The notes beneath the pieces were generated by a model that worked only from the letters and a program-made list of their open reading frames with translations, did no database searches and was not told the origin of the DNA. A stretch of DNA of 64,000 nucleotides. It comes from Peribacillus simplex (GTDB lineage: Bacteria > Bacillota > Bacilli > Bacillales > DSM-1321). The stretch spans positions 749,396 to 813,395 of the forward strand of contig NZ_LNNH01000012.1 in the NCBI RefSeq assembly GCF_001542915.1, read 5' to 3'. This document shows positions 46,920 to 56,373 of the stretch, piece by piece. A program made the position numbers and the translations under genes. Numbering within the stretch: the stretch's first letter is position 1; the number at the start of each line of letters is the position of its first letter.

Positions 46920-47267
46920 TCATGCTTGGTCGAACAAGTGTTTAAGCTTCTCTTCATCGGAAACATGAATCCAAGGGAGATCCTTGTAATCACCATTATT
47001 GCCGGGCATGATGATCTGGCTATTTAATAGGTCATAAATACAATCATTCATTAACCGGATATCCTCATCTGTTATGTTTCTGTTATAGATTGCTGCAGAT
47101 CCACTGAAATGTTCGGTCACACCGCTAATCAATCCGCGCTGTTTCAAAGAGCTTCCAATCACTTCTCTAATCGCCCCTATGCTAGTCAAGGGGAATACAC
47201 TCAGGTGCCGAACGATCAATTTAAAAATATCCTCTTTAGATAAATCCATTTGATTATGATGCTGCAC
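46920..47267 (-). CDS. Hypothetical protein
   Basis: A 115-residue mixed alpha protein (MDLSKEDIFKLIVRHLSVFP, LTSIGAIREVIGSSLKQRGL, ITDEDIRLMNDCIYDLLNS). No domain or family recognised. GTG at 47267, eight bases after GGGGG, gives a plausible start; ATG at 47249 is the alternative. Confidence 0.6.
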   Translation of the reverse strand: MQHHNQMDLSKEDIFKLIVRHLSVFPLTSIGAIREVIGSSLKQRGLISGVTEHFSGSAAIYNRNITDEDIRLMNDCIYDLLNSQIIMPGNNGDYKDLPWIHVSDEEKLKHLFDQA

Positions 47268-47491
47268 TTCAACAACCCCCTTTTGTAAAAATATTCTCCA
47301 CACAAAAGGATTTTACCTGCCTTATCCAAAAAGAAAAGACAGCATCGGATTAAGTGAAACTGCTTTTTGACCTTCATCATATGACAAGGTAGAAGGGCAG
47401 TGTTTCAAATAATGGCTAATATCCAAATCCGATCCTGCCCCGCATAAGAAAAAAAGCTGCCCGTAAACATTTGATAGCCTTCAGGGCCGAT

Positions 47492-47656
47492 TCATGGCAG
47501 GTACCCCTTTTTGCCGGGTGGTGTCCGATAAGGGCAATCGTTAGGTTTTAGGGTGATGTGGTGGTACAGATAAAATATGGCTAACATTAAAACCGAGGAT
47601 AGTCCTAAAACGATAATGGAGGAATGTTCAACACTTCGTTTTATGGACAGGAGCAT
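47492..47656 (-). CDS. Possible small single-TM membrane protein
   Basis: A 54-codon frame: MLLSIKRSVEHSS, a hydrophobic segment IIVLGLSSVLMLAIFYLY, then HHITLKPNDCPYRTPPG. The arrangement (basic head, one membrane helix, short tail) is protein-like. No good ribosome site precedes ATG 47656; a GTG nine bases earlier (47665) is possible. A GCCC/GGGC hairpin with T7 follows at about 47452-47488. It lies in the otherwise empty stretch 47304-47711. Confidence 0.35.
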   Translation of the reverse strand: MLLSIKRSVEHSSIIVLGLSSVLMLAIFYLYHHITLKPNDCPYRTPPGKKGYLP

Positions 47657-47711
47657 TCTTGACACTTTTTTTATACATCTATTTTTGTAAGACTATCCGA
47701 ACGACGAGATG

Positions 47712-49022
47712 TCACTTCTTTAACATATAAATTTTACGAGGTCTTCCCCGTGGCGATTGAAGCTCTTCTCCTTTGTACTCGACTAAGCCGCTTTCGTTTA
47801 AACCACTCATTATCCTTTGGGCATTTCGGACGGTCATGGATAGATGTAAAGCTAAGTCTGAGGAAGTGAACCCCTCCCAGTTCATCCGATCGATCAATGC
47901 TTCTATCTTTTTATACGTTTTTACGCTAATGTTGGCCTGATTTAATTTATCCAGCAGTTCTTTATCATCAGAACGGAAGGTATAGGTCAATTGCTCATCT
48001 TGACCAGCGGATTCGATGATTACACCATCTTCCTGGATGACGACGATGCCGGAACTTTCTTGTTTTTTCGAATGCCGGATCGCCTTCCTGGCATTGATTT
48101 CCGCCGATGCCGCCGTCTCGCCAAAACCTATTCCAACTGCAACAGAGGCATCCATCTCAAGCGACAAATGCTGCACAGTGCTATGCAAGCTGCCGATTTC
48201 CCGTTCAATCGCCTTGCGTGAACTAAATATTTGATAACGGCCGTTTCCATTTTCGATGAGGGAGCCATCTAGTTTTTCGCAAAATGAAAGTAATGTTTGT
48301 TTGATTTTCAGCTCTAAATGCTGCAGATGATATCGAATGTTCACCTCATCTACAAACTGATCAAACTGATCGATTTCAATGATCTCTACACCTATCTGAC
48401 TATCCTTGAAATATGTACTTTTTGCCTTTTCTATTAATATCTTGACCGCTTGCCGAATTTCCATTTTAGTCATATTTATTTTATAGACCGGAACATTTTC
48501 CCGCTTCAAAGCCTCATAGACGGATTGCAGTACGGTAAGGACACCTTGTACGTCCCCTTTCCTCCACAAATCAAGGTGAAATTCAACAATGTCTTGGAAA
48601 TTATATTGTTCATCAAATGTTTTCACATGAATGTTTTCGGTCGAGATCCCTAACTCTTGCAGGGACTCTTGTAAAAAAAAGTCTTCCAATCGAATCATAT
48701 CAATCGATATCTTATCGAAGAAATGTTTTTGATCCCTGGACATTTGCAAAAAACATCTATATAAACTGGAGCCAACGGGAGGACAATACGTAAAATTCGC
48801 CTCTGAATCTAACATTTCCTTTGCGATCCTATAAGGGACAGGTCCAGAGAAAAACCAACCATTTACTGCACTTTGATGATTTTTTATAATGTCCGTTACT
48901 TCTCGTGCATCCTCATAGGGAAAATCAATGAAATCAATTTCGTGCTCAAACTCTTCAGTAACATCCCGAACTTTCTTTAAAGATGACAGTGGACCTACAA
49001 CACCAATCTTATACAATTTCAT
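47712..49022 (-). CDS. Divergent regulator of AbgT operon (GGDEF-like plus wHTH)
   Basis: A 436-residue protein: N-terminal part about 1-170 (KLYKIGVVGPLSSLKKVRDV, WFFSGPVPYRIA) resembling a ligand-binding or response fold, a central degenerate GGDEF/cyclase-like domain (GNGRYQIFSSRKAIEREIGS, ASVAVGIGFGETAASAEINA) without an obvious GGDEF catalytic motif, and a C-terminal winged helix (TSSDLALHLSMTVRNAQRIM, SGLNESGLVEY). Divergent from abgT with a promoter and palindrome between, so it is probably its regulator. I do not know a named family. GGGGGG precedes the ATG at 49022 closely. Confidence 0.7.
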   Translation of the reverse strand: MKLYKIGVVGPLSSLKKVRDVTEEFEHEIDFIDFPYEDAREVTDIIKNHQSAVNGWFFSGPVPYRIAKEMLDSEANFTYCPPVGSSLYRCFLQMSRDQKHFFDKISIDMIRLEDFFLQESLQELGISTENIHVKTFDEQYNFQDIVEFHLDLWRKGDVQGVLTVLQSVYEALKRENVPVYKINMTKMEIRQAVKILIEKAKSTYFKDSQIGVEIIEIDQFDQFVDEVNIRYHLQHLELKIKQTLLSFCEKLDGSLIENGNGRYQIFSSRKAIEREIGSLHSTVQHLSLEMDASVAVGIGFGETAASAEINARKAIRHSKKQESSGIVVIQEDGVIIESAGQDEQLTYTFRSDDKELLDKLNQANISVKTYKKIEALIDRMNWEGFTSSDLALHLSMTVRNAQRIMSGLNESGLVEYKGEELQSPRGRPRKIYMLKK

Positions 49023-49260
49023 TTCCCCCCTCGATCTTGCTATTTGATTTATTATATCAAAATAACCAATTAACCCCAACAGGAGAATAAATATGAAGGT
49101 AATACCGATAACCACGTAACAAGGTCGTTTCGTGCGCTTAACGACCTATTTATAGTGGTTTTTCTTCTCTAAATCGCGATAATGATGCATTCTCACCCTT
49201 TTTGCTTGGCTCGGAAAGTCCATTCGAACAGAAAAAAAGTATTTTTTTCTGAAAATTTGA

Positions 49261-49325
49261 TTGAAATAGAATATTCTTGATTATATAATACATTTAACGA
49301 AAATAGCGCTAAACATTCGTTAAAT
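49261..49325 (+). promoter_or_regulatory. abgT operon promoter with downstream 10-bp palindromic operator
   Basis: TTGAAA (49261-49266), 17 bp, TATAAT (49284-49289). The perfect inverted repeat ATTTAACGAA, 14 bases, TTCGTTAAAT (49292-49325) starts at the transcription start, a place where a bound protein would block initiation or early elongation. The divergent regulator is the natural candidate. Confidence 0.78.
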
Positions 49326-49449
49326 AGATTTGCATGAGGTACAAATTGATGATTGACCATTTTAAGCAATGAGAGCTTATCATCGGTTTAGGGAATGTTG
49401 ATAAAAGCATCCAGACTACAAACGAAAGAAGGTTTAGGAGGAGAATGTA

Positions 49450-50994
49450 ATGGAACAAAAAGTACTGAAAGATTCAAATCAGCCACAAAAACACAATACG
49501 GGTGGATTTTTCAATCAAGTAGAGAGAATAGGAAACAAAATTCCCCACCCCTTTATTTTATTCATTTATATGATAGCTTTTTTATTTGTCGTGACCGCCC
49601 TATTATCCATTTTTAATGTTTCTGCAACTGACCCGATCAGCGGAGACAAAGTCGAAGTTCAAAACCTGTTAAGCCGAGAAGGCATTCAATGGATCCTGCC
49701 GAACATGATTAAGAATTTTTCCGGCTTTTTACCATTAGGTTCGATTTTAGCGCTTATGCTTGGAGTCGGATTGGCAGAAAAAGTCGGGCTGTTGGAAGTA
49801 TTGATCCGAAAAATGTCATTAAAGGTCTCAGGAAAATATGCTAGTTATTTAGTTGTCTTCGTTGCCTTTTTTAGTCATGTTTCTTCCGATGCTGCGCTTG
49901 TCATCATGCCTCCACTCGGAGCGTTGATTTTCCTTGCAGTCGGACGCCACCCAGTTGCTGGGTTGCTCGCCGCGATTGCCGGGGTCGGCTCAGGTTTCAC
50001 GGCCAATCTATTAATCGTCACCACGGATGTCCTGCTATCAGGAATCAGCTCCGAAGTGGCTAAAGGTATGAATGCGAATTTGACTGTCAACGTTACCGAT
50101 AACTGGTTCTTCATGGGGACTTCCGTTCTCTTGCTTACCGTTGTCATTGCCTTGATTACTGATAAATTTGTCGAGCCGCGCCTCGGAAAATATGAAGGCG
50201 CCGGTCAACAAAAAAAACTGGAGCCATTAACGAAGCTACAAAACAAAGCACTTCTGGCTACAGGCATTTCAGCATTGGTTTTCATTGCTGTCATGGTCGC
50301 TCTCGTCGTACCTGAAGGGGCATTGTTACGAAATCCAGAAACTGGAGCGATTCTTCCCTCTCCATTCATGTCGGGAATTGTCGCAATCATCTTACTTTTC
50401 TTTTTCACAGTCTCCATTACCTATGGTATTAAAGTGGGAGCGATAAAAAAACAAAATGACATTCCCGAATTATTGGTCGATCCGATCAAGGGAATGGCCG
50501 GGTTCATCATCATGGTTTTTCCACTTTCCCAATTTGTCGCTTGTTTTAACTGGAGTAATATGGGTAAATTTTTGGCATTATCCATCACAGATCTTTTAGA
50601 ACAACTGAACATAGAAGGTGCGCCAGTCCTTATTGGGCTGATGTTCTTATCGGGGCTCCTATCCATGTTCATTGCCAGCGGTTCGGCGATATGGTCGATA
50701 TTGGCTCCGGTTTTCGTACCGATGTTCATGGTATTGGGCTATCATCCTTCCTTCGCCCAGATGCTGTTCAGGGTAGCGGATTCATCCGTTCTCCCATTGG
50801 CACCTGTATCACCATTCGTCCCACTATTCTTAAGTTTCTTACAAGAGTATAGAAAAGATGCCAAACTGGGCACTTATTATTCTCTTATCTTACCTTATCC
50901 GATCATCATCTTTATCATTTGGACGTTATTGGTAGTCGTTTGGTATTTCCTCGGCCTCCCGATCGGTCCTGGAGTATATCCGAAATTACCCTGA
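49450..50994 (+). CDS. abgT: AbgT-family transporter
   Basis: A 514-residue membrane transporter, about 10-11 hydrophobic segments. NKIPHPFILFIYMIAFLFVV, ALMLGVGLAEKVGLL, FFSHVSSDAALVIMPPLGAL, GVGSGFTANLL and SGSAIWSILAPVFVPMFMVL are AbgT-family motifs. The family takes up p-aminobenzoyl-glutamate or exports sulfonamides. GGAGG precedes ATG. It is followed by two M20 amidohydrolases, the abgA/abgB equivalents, so uptake of an aminobenzoyl or N-acyl amino acid dipeptide is favoured. The symbol is by family. Confidence 0.92.
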   Translation: MEQKVLKDSNQPQKHNTGGFFNQVERIGNKIPHPFILFIYMIAFLFVVTALLSIFNVSATDPISGDKVEVQNLLSREGIQWILPNMIKNFSGFLPLGSILALMLGVGLAEKVGLLEVLIRKMSLKVSGKYASYLVVFVAFFSHVSSDAALVIMPPLGALIFLAVGRHPVAGLLAAIAGVGSGFTANLLIVTTDVLLSGISSEVAKGMNANLTVNVTDNWFFMGTSVLLLTVVIALITDKFVEPRLGKYEGAGQQKKLEPLTKLQNKALLATGISALVFIAVMVALVVPEGALLRNPETGAILPSPFMSGIVAIILLFFFTVSITYGIKVGAIKKQNDIPELLVDPIKGMAGFIIMVFPLSQFVACFNWSNMGKFLALSITDLLEQLNIEGAPVLIGLMFLSGLLSMFIASGSAIWSILAPVFVPMFMVLGYHPSFAQMLFRVADSSVLPLAPVSPFVPLFLSFLQEYRKDAKLGTYYSLILPYPIIIFIIWTLLVVVWYFLGLPIGPGVYPKLP

Positions 50995-51113
50995 TCATTA
51001 CCTATCACACTTGCTTCGAATGGCCCCCCCCCAAAAGGGCGGGCTGTTCAGGCTAGAGATCAAAAACCTGCCATATAGGAATTAGACAAAAAAAGAATGA
51101 GGAGTGAAACGAA

Positions 51114-52373
51114 ATGGATATCATCGCTTTAAGACGTGACTTTCATCGACATCCGGAGGTTGGCTTTACAGAATTCCGTACTGCGTCAAAGGTGGTAGAG
51201 ATACTGACTTCCTTGAGCTATGACGTGATATTTGGAAAGGATGCTTTGGATGGGGATTCCCGCCGTGGGGTGCCCAGTGCAAAAATAGTACAAGAAGCAT
51301 TCGATCGTGCCCTGCAAGATGGTGCAAATCCGGAAATCCTCCAAGAAATGGAGGGTGGATATACTGCCGTTATCGGTCTATTAAAAGGAAAAACGGATGG
51401 ACCCACAGTAGCTTTCCGGTTTGATATGGATGCATTACCCGTAACCGAAAGTAAGAACCCTGACCACTACCCGCATGCAAATGGTTTTCGATCCGAATAT
51501 GAAGGAAACATGCATGCCTGTGCACACGATGGCCATACGGTAATCGGCTTGGGACTTGCTGAAAAACTAGCGGACCGAAACTTTGCCGGGACGGTTAAGC
51601 TAATTTTCCAACCAGCTGAAGAAGGGGTACGCGGTGCTTATTCGATTGTACAAAAAGGAATGCTGGATGATGTCGATTATTTATATTGCCTCCACCTTGG
51701 CACCGATGTCCCTCTAGGGGAATTTCATGGGGGTTCTTCCGGCTTTTTGGCAAGCACGAAAATGGCGGCACATTTTCATGGGGTATCTTCTCATGCAGGC
51801 GCTTCACCTGAAAAAGGAAAAAATGCATTATTGGGAGCAGCCACTGCATTATTGAACATTCATGCCATACCTAGGTTCAGTTCAGGATCGACCCGCATAA
51901 ACGTTGGTGTTCTAACTGGCGGGACTGCCGCAAACATCATCCCGGCACACGCAAAAATGATCATCGAAACCCGCTCCATAACCGAAGAAACAAATGATGA
52001 AATGGAAAAACGCGTGCGAAATATCGTGGCTCACAGCGCTGGAATGCATGAGCTTGATCATGAAATTGAAATTATCGGACAAGCCATCACGATTCGCTGT
52101 GATCAAGAACTTGTCGATCTGGCCATGGAAGAAGCCAGACATGTAGATGGATTTTCAACCATTAAAGCATGCAGGGAATCCGGATCTGCCGGAAGCGAGG
52201 ATGCAAGCTTCATGATCCGCAGAGTACAGGATAATGGCGGCAAAGGCACCTATATGATTATTGGGACCGATATACCCGCTCCTCATCACCACCCTGAATT
52301 TGATATCCAAGAAGAGGTTTTACCTCGGAGCGTAGAGCTTTTGAGCCTTATCGCAAGACGACTTTTAAAATAA
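51114..52373 (+). CDS. M20 amidohydrolase, AbgA-like
   Basis: A 419-residue metallopeptidase of the aminoacylase/HipO group. DFHRHPEVGFTEFRTASKVV, RFDMDALPVTE, ACAHDGHT, PAEEGVRG, LHLGTDVPLG and HAGASPEKGKNALL carry the di-zinc and dimerisation residues. It lies 119 bp after abgT and 48 bp before the next M20 gene. The pair probably forms a heteromeric hydrolase releasing glutamate from p-aminobenzoyl-glutamate or a related amide; substrate inferred. A weak hairpin on a nine-C run lies between abgT and this gene. Confidence 0.88.
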   Translation: MDIIALRRDFHRHPEVGFTEFRTASKVVEILTSLSYDVIFGKDALDGDSRRGVPSAKIVQEAFDRALQDGANPEILQEMEGGYTAVIGLLKGKTDGPTVAFRFDMDALPVTESKNPDHYPHANGFRSEYEGNMHACAHDGHTVIGLGLAEKLADRNFAGTVKLIFQPAEEGVRGAYSIVQKGMLDDVDYLYCLHLGTDVPLGEFHGGSSGFLASTKMAAHFHGVSSHAGASPEKGKNALLGAATALLNIHAIPRFSSGSTRINVGVLTGGTAANIIPAHAKMIIETRSITEETNDEMEKRVRNIVAHSAGMHELDHEIEIIGQAITIRCDQELVDLAMEEARHVDGFSTIKACRESGSAGSEDASFMIRRVQDNGGKGTYMIIGTDIPAPHHHPEFDIQEEVLPRSVELLSLIARRLLK

Positions 52374-52421
52374 TGAGGCCCTATATATCATCCAATATAT
52401 TCAGAAAGGAATGTTTACATA

Positions 52422-53828
52422 ATGAAACATGTAACCAGACTATCCGAAATCATCGAACAAAAAAAGGAAACATTCATTGAAGTTAGTGACTGTATATGGA
52501 ATTTTGCCGAAACCCGTTTTGAAGAATATCAATCTGCTGAATTACTATGCACCACGTTAGAAAACGAAGGTTTTTCCGTTGAGAGAGGTGTCGGAAACAT
52601 AGAAACAGCATTTATAGGCAGCTTCGGTAACGGTAAACCTGTTGTGGCAATCATGGGAGAGTTCGATGCACTGTCAGGGATGAGCCAACAAAAAGCGACA
52701 GCTAAACAAGAGCCGATCGTACAAGGGGAAAATGGTCATGGATGTGGCCACAATTTACTTGGTACCGGATCATTAGCTGCTGCTGTCGCTGTGAAGGAAT
52801 ATATGGTAGAACATTCGATACAAGGAACGGTCCGTTATTATGGCTGCCCAGGAGAAGAAGGCGGATCCGGAAAAACCTTCATGGTCAGAGAAGGTTTATT
52901 CGATGAAGTCGATTTTGCCTTTTGTTGGCATCCTTTAGATGTTAATGGCATCATGACCATGGACTCCCTTTCAAATTTCCAAGTGTACTTCAAGTTTAAA
53001 GGCAAAAGCTCGCATGCGGCAGCCTCCCCCCATTTGGGACGAAGTGCATTAGATGCCGTAGAGCTTATGAATGTTGGCGTGAACTATTTAAGAGAGCATA
53101 TTATCCAGGAAGCCAGAGTTCATTATGCGATAACGAATTCTGGTGGAGCATCGCCAAATGTGGTCCAGCAAGATGCGGAGGTGCTTTATTTAGTACGAGC
53201 CCCGGAGGTTGCGCAAGTACAGGATATCTACTTAAGAGTTTGTAATATTGCCAGAGGAGCTGCCCTTATGACAGGGACCGAAGTGGAAATCGTATTTGAT
53301 AAAGCCTGCTCGAATGTTATTCAAAACAATGTATTGGAGTCCGTCATGTATAAGAATTTCGAGGAATTAGGCATACCGCAGCACGATGACAGGGAAAAGA
53401 AGCTGGCCGGAGAAGTTCGTGCCACTTTAACCGAGCAGGAAAGGAATAGTACCGTCATCCCATTTCATACTGGCGAGGTTGGGGCGATGGCCAATTGGTT
53501 GGAACCTATCGAAAGCCTCCAAGCGCCATTGACAGGTTCTTCGGATGTAGGAGATGTTAGCTGGATCGTACCTACCGCACAATGCACAACGGCTTGTTTT
53601 GTTCTAGGTTCCCCTTTGCATAGTTGGCAGTGGGTTACCCTCGGATCAACCTCCATCGCCCATAAAGGCATGCTTCATGCAGGCAAGGTCATTGCTGCAA
53701 CTGCAGTGGAAGTTCTCCAAAATCCTGAATTGATCGATCAAGCAAAGGCCGAGTTAAAAGAACGATTGCAGGGAAAGGCTTATGTCTCCCCCATCCCGCA
53801 TGATGTAAGGCCATCGGTTAAAAGATGA
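52422..53828 (+). CDS. abgB: M20 amidohydrolase, AbgB-like
   Basis: A 468-residue M20 metallohydrolase: NFAETRFEEYQSAELLCTTL, GEFDALSGMSQ, GHGCGHNLLG, GCPGEEGGSGKTFMV, KFKGKSSHAAASPHLGRSAL and TGSSDVGDVSWIVP are AbgB/amidohydrolase motifs. It is the third gene of the operon with ribosome site AAAGGA. Together with the AbgA-like gene it should form the catalytic complex. The symbol is by family resemblance. Confidence 0.9.
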   Translation: MKHVTRLSEIIEQKKETFIEVSDCIWNFAETRFEEYQSAELLCTTLENEGFSVERGVGNIETAFIGSFGNGKPVVAIMGEFDALSGMSQQKATAKQEPIVQGENGHGCGHNLLGTGSLAAAVAVKEYMVEHSIQGTVRYYGCPGEEGGSGKTFMVREGLFDEVDFAFCWHPLDVNGIMTMDSLSNFQVYFKFKGKSSHAAASPHLGRSALDAVELMNVGVNYLREHIIQEARVHYAITNSGGASPNVVQQDAEVLYLVRAPEVAQVQDIYLRVCNIARGAALMTGTEVEIVFDKACSNVIQNNVLESVMYKNFEELGIPQHDDREKKLAGEVRATLTEQERNSTVIPFHTGEVGAMANWLEPIESLQAPLTGSSDVGDVSWIVPTAQCTTACFVLGSPLHSWQWVTLGSTSIAHKGMLHAGKVIAATAVEVLQNPELIDQAKAELKERLQGKAYVSPIPHDVRPSVKR

Positions 53829-53891
53829 TGAACGGATGGTCGTTCAAGGAAAAATAGCTGCGAGTATATCCCTTTCGCAGGAAATCATCGA

Positions 53892-53925
53892 GAAAGTCGA
53901 TTCCTGAATGTCAGGAGTCGACTTT
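53892..53925 (+). terminator. Terminator of abg operon
   Basis: GAAAGTCGATTCCTGA ... TCAGGAGTCGACTTT hairpin (one mismatch) then TTTC. Confidence 0.8.
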
Positions 53926-54084
53926 TTCATGATTCACTTTTATCGATCTATTGGCGCAATATCGTTTTGTCTGCACATCCAGATATGTCCCTGGTGATTT
54001 TCTCAGGGGCATTTCACTATTCTTGCCCCAGCCATAACCAAATCTGGTATAATGGACCTGTACAAAAATAAAGGAAGTGTAAAA

Positions 54085-54402
54085 ATGACTAATTCACAAA
54101 AAATAAAAGAAGTTCTAGTTCAGCTAAAAGACGACGCTCAAGCAATCGATCCTGTTGCTTCATGGGGAAATGAAAATACCATTGAAAAACACGATATGAT
54201 TTTAATAGGCGAGAATTTCAATAAAATCGACAGCATAGAATTTTGCCATAGCTTGAAAGATATTCATGATATTGATATCTCATATGCCGAATTACTGAAT
54301 ATCATCCCGGTTGTCTGCGAATCCCTTAATATGAAAAATGAACCCGCGTTTTTTGGTGAAGATACTAGCAACTTAGCTGGTTACTATATTGAACTATTTT
54401 AA
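54085..54402 (+). CDS. Hypothetical protein
   Basis: A 105-residue acidic protein (VLVQLKDDAQAIDPVASWGN, MILIGENFNKIDSIEFCHSL, DISYAELLNIIPVVCESL). No domain recognised. AAAGGA precedes ATG 54085. The pairing of segments like MILIGENF and FFGEDTSN suggests a small globular alpha/beta protein. A terminator follows. Confidence 0.65.
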   Translation: MTNSQKIKEVLVQLKDDAQAIDPVASWGNENTIEKHDMILIGENFNKIDSIEFCHSLKDIHDIDISYAELLNIIPVVCESLNMKNEPAFFGEDTSNLAGYYIELF

Positions 54403-54441
54403 ATCATCCGCTGAATGGGGCTAGATTTTCTGACTTGATTC

Positions 54442-54480
54442 CCTGCAATTGAACATCCGATATATTCCTGCAGGGTTTTT
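54442..54480 (+). terminator. Terminator of hypothetical gene
   Basis: CCCTGCA, 22-base loop, TGCAGGG then TTTTT. Confidence 0.65.
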
Positions 54481-54619
54481 ATGCTTCTCACACGTTTTTC
54501 TCTCCCCCTTAAATCGCTCTCCTTTCCAAGAGCACTCTCGTTTACCGCAGCCAAAACATGAGTACAGTGAAGTGTCTCTAAAAGTAATGGCCCCTGAAGC
54601 GAAAAAACTTCATGGGCCA

Positions 54620-55690
54620 TCATTTTTGTATTGGAAGTTCAACGATAAAACTAATCCAATTTTGATTATATTCCGCGTGGATCGCCCCCCCATGAAGTTG
54701 GACAATCCTTTTCGAAATGGCAAGCCCCAGACCTGTCCCTCCATTACCCGTCCGTTCCTCATCATCAATAAATAAGCGATCAAACAATTTATTTGCATCG
54801 TCTATCGGGGGGGCTACAATTTTGTTTGATACTTCCAATACCGCGTTTACCCCATCCGATTTCAAAACTATTTGAAATGGGGATGGCTTCATGCTGTATT
54901 TAATGGCATTCATAATGAGATTTTCATACACACGAACCATTTTTTCAACATCTATTAAGGCAGGCAGGACTTCGTCCGTTATCGATTCCCTGATAGTCAA
55001 TCGTTCATCTTCCAACAATGGGATATACTCCCCAAACATTTGCCTTATTAAACTTGCCAAATCGACAGTCCTAAGGTTTAGTCTTACATCAGGACTTGAT
55101 AGACGGGTATATTCGAAAAGTTCATTGATTAGATTTTTGAGCCTTTGTGATTTTCCATAAATCGTTTCAACATACTCCTGTAATTGTTCCCTGTTTGCAT
55201 ATTGACCTTTTCTTAACAAATCCAAATAGCCAATGATGGAAGTTAACGGTGTACGCAAATCATGAGAAACATTTGTGATAAGCTCATTCTTTGAACTTTC
55301 CAAACGTCTTTCATTTTCAAACTTCCTTTTCAATTCTTCTGACATGGAATTGATATTCATGGCCAGTTGAGCCACCTCATCCCTGCCTTGCACCTCAATG
55401 GTTAAACCAAGCTTTCCATTGGCGATTTGTTCGATATTTTCTGTGATTAGCTTTAAATAAACCAATTTTTTTCGCACCAGAAATAATGAACTTACGATGA
55501 ACGTCAGGATACCCAATGAAATCAGCATCAAATTGTATTTTTTCAAATTGATCTCGGTTGGATCCTTCATGAACATAGGTAAAGTAAAATAACTAATCAG
55601 CATCATCATCCCAATTGCAACCAGGAAGCTAATCGCTATCACGAAATAAAGCTTTATGATCAACTTATCATTCAATTTGATATTCCTCAT
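54620..55690 (-). CDS. Sensor histidine kinase, VanS/HisKA type
   Basis: A 356-residue membrane kinase. Two TM helices (about 11-36 and 53-72) flank a very short loop, then HAMP (about 75-127), HisKA with the phosphorylated His143 in ITNVSHDLRTPLTSIIGYL, and HATPase (YENLIMNAIKYSM, GGTGLGLAIS). The tiny extracytoplasmic part suggests sensing of the membrane or of a transporter partner. Its start overlaps the response regulator stop by four bases (ATGA), so they are coupled. Confidence 0.92.
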   Translation of the reverse strand: MRNIKLNDKLIIKLYFVIAISFLVAIGMMMLISYFTLPMFMKDPTEINLKKYNLMLISLGILTFIVSSLFLVRKKLVYLKLITENIEQIANGKLGLTIEVQGRDEVAQLAMNINSMSEELKRKFENERRLESSKNELITNVSHDLRTPLTSIIGYLDLLRKGQYANREQLQEYVETIYGKSQRLKNLINELFEYTRLSSPDVRLNLRTVDLASLIRQMFGEYIPLLEDERLTIRESITDEVLPALIDVEKMVRVYENLIMNAIKYSMKPSPFQIVLKSDGVNAVLEVSNKIVAPPIDDANKLFDRLFIDDEERTGNGGTGLGLAISKRIVQLHGGAIHAEYNQNWISFIVELPIQK

Positions 55691-56373
55691 ATTTTATAGC
55701 CCACCCCCCAAACCGTTTTGATATAAATGGGGTGCTTGGGATCTGCTTCAATCTTGTCTCTAATTTTGGTGATATGAACCATTACCGTATTGTCAGATTT
55801 AAAAAAGCCCTCCTTCCAGACAGCTTCATAAATTTTACTGACACTCAATACGATTCCTTTATTGCGAGCTAGCAATTCAAGTATATCGAATTCCTTTGGA
55901 GTTAATCTTACCTCCATATCCCCGACCATGGTTTGCCGAGTATCAGTATTAATGGTTAAATCACCAATCTCAATGATATGTTTGTCATGATTGGCATCTG
56001 TGTTGTATTTTTTATATCTTCTAAGCTGTGATTTCACTCTTGCTATTAACTCCAATGCGTTAAACGGCTTTGTCAGATAGTCATCAGCACCCATTGCAAG
56101 CCCTTGAATTTTATCCATATCTTCTGATTTTGCAGAAAGCATAATTATCGGCATACTCCGCTCTTGCCTGATTTTCATACATACTTCCATGCCATCCATC
56201 TTTGGCATCATGATATCTAAAATAATGAGGTCAAATTTGATAGTATCCAATAATTCCAGGGCTTCAAACCCATTCTCTGCCTGCTTGGTTTGAAACCCTT
56301 CATTTTCCAAATAAACGGAAATGAGGTTTCTGATTTCTTTTTCATCATCAACAATTAGTATTTGGGACTCCAT
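55687..56373 (-). CDS. Response regulator, OmpR/VanR type
   Basis: A 228-residue regulator: receiver domain with phospho-Asp53 (LIILDIMMPKMDGMEV) and conserved Lys102 (LTKPF), then a C-terminal winged helix (VRLTPKEFDILELLARN, VMVHITKIRDKIEADPKHPI). Start at 56373 after GGAGG at six bases. It overlaps the 3' end of the upstream methyltransferase gene by 26 bases. Confidence 0.92.
   Translation of the reverse strand: MESQILIVDDEKEIRNLISVYLENEGFQTKQAENGFEALELLDTIKFDLIILDIMMPKMDGMEVCMKIRQERSMPIIMLSAKSEDMDKIQGLAMGADDYLTKPFNALELIARVKSQLRRYKKYNTDANHDKHIIEIGDLTINTDTRQTMVGDMEVRLTPKEFDILELLARNKGIVLSVSKIYEAVWKEGFFKSDNTVMVHITKIRDKIEADPKHPIYIKTVWGVGYKI

Noticed and set aside
46745..46996. 83-codon frame overlapping the hypothetical gene 46920
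   Set aside because: It overlaps the better-supported leftward frame at 46920 and shows no features of its own.
51018..51048. C9 hairpin between abgT and the AbgA-like gene as a terminator
   Set aside because: GC-rich stem but no T run, and the genes are clearly one functional unit.
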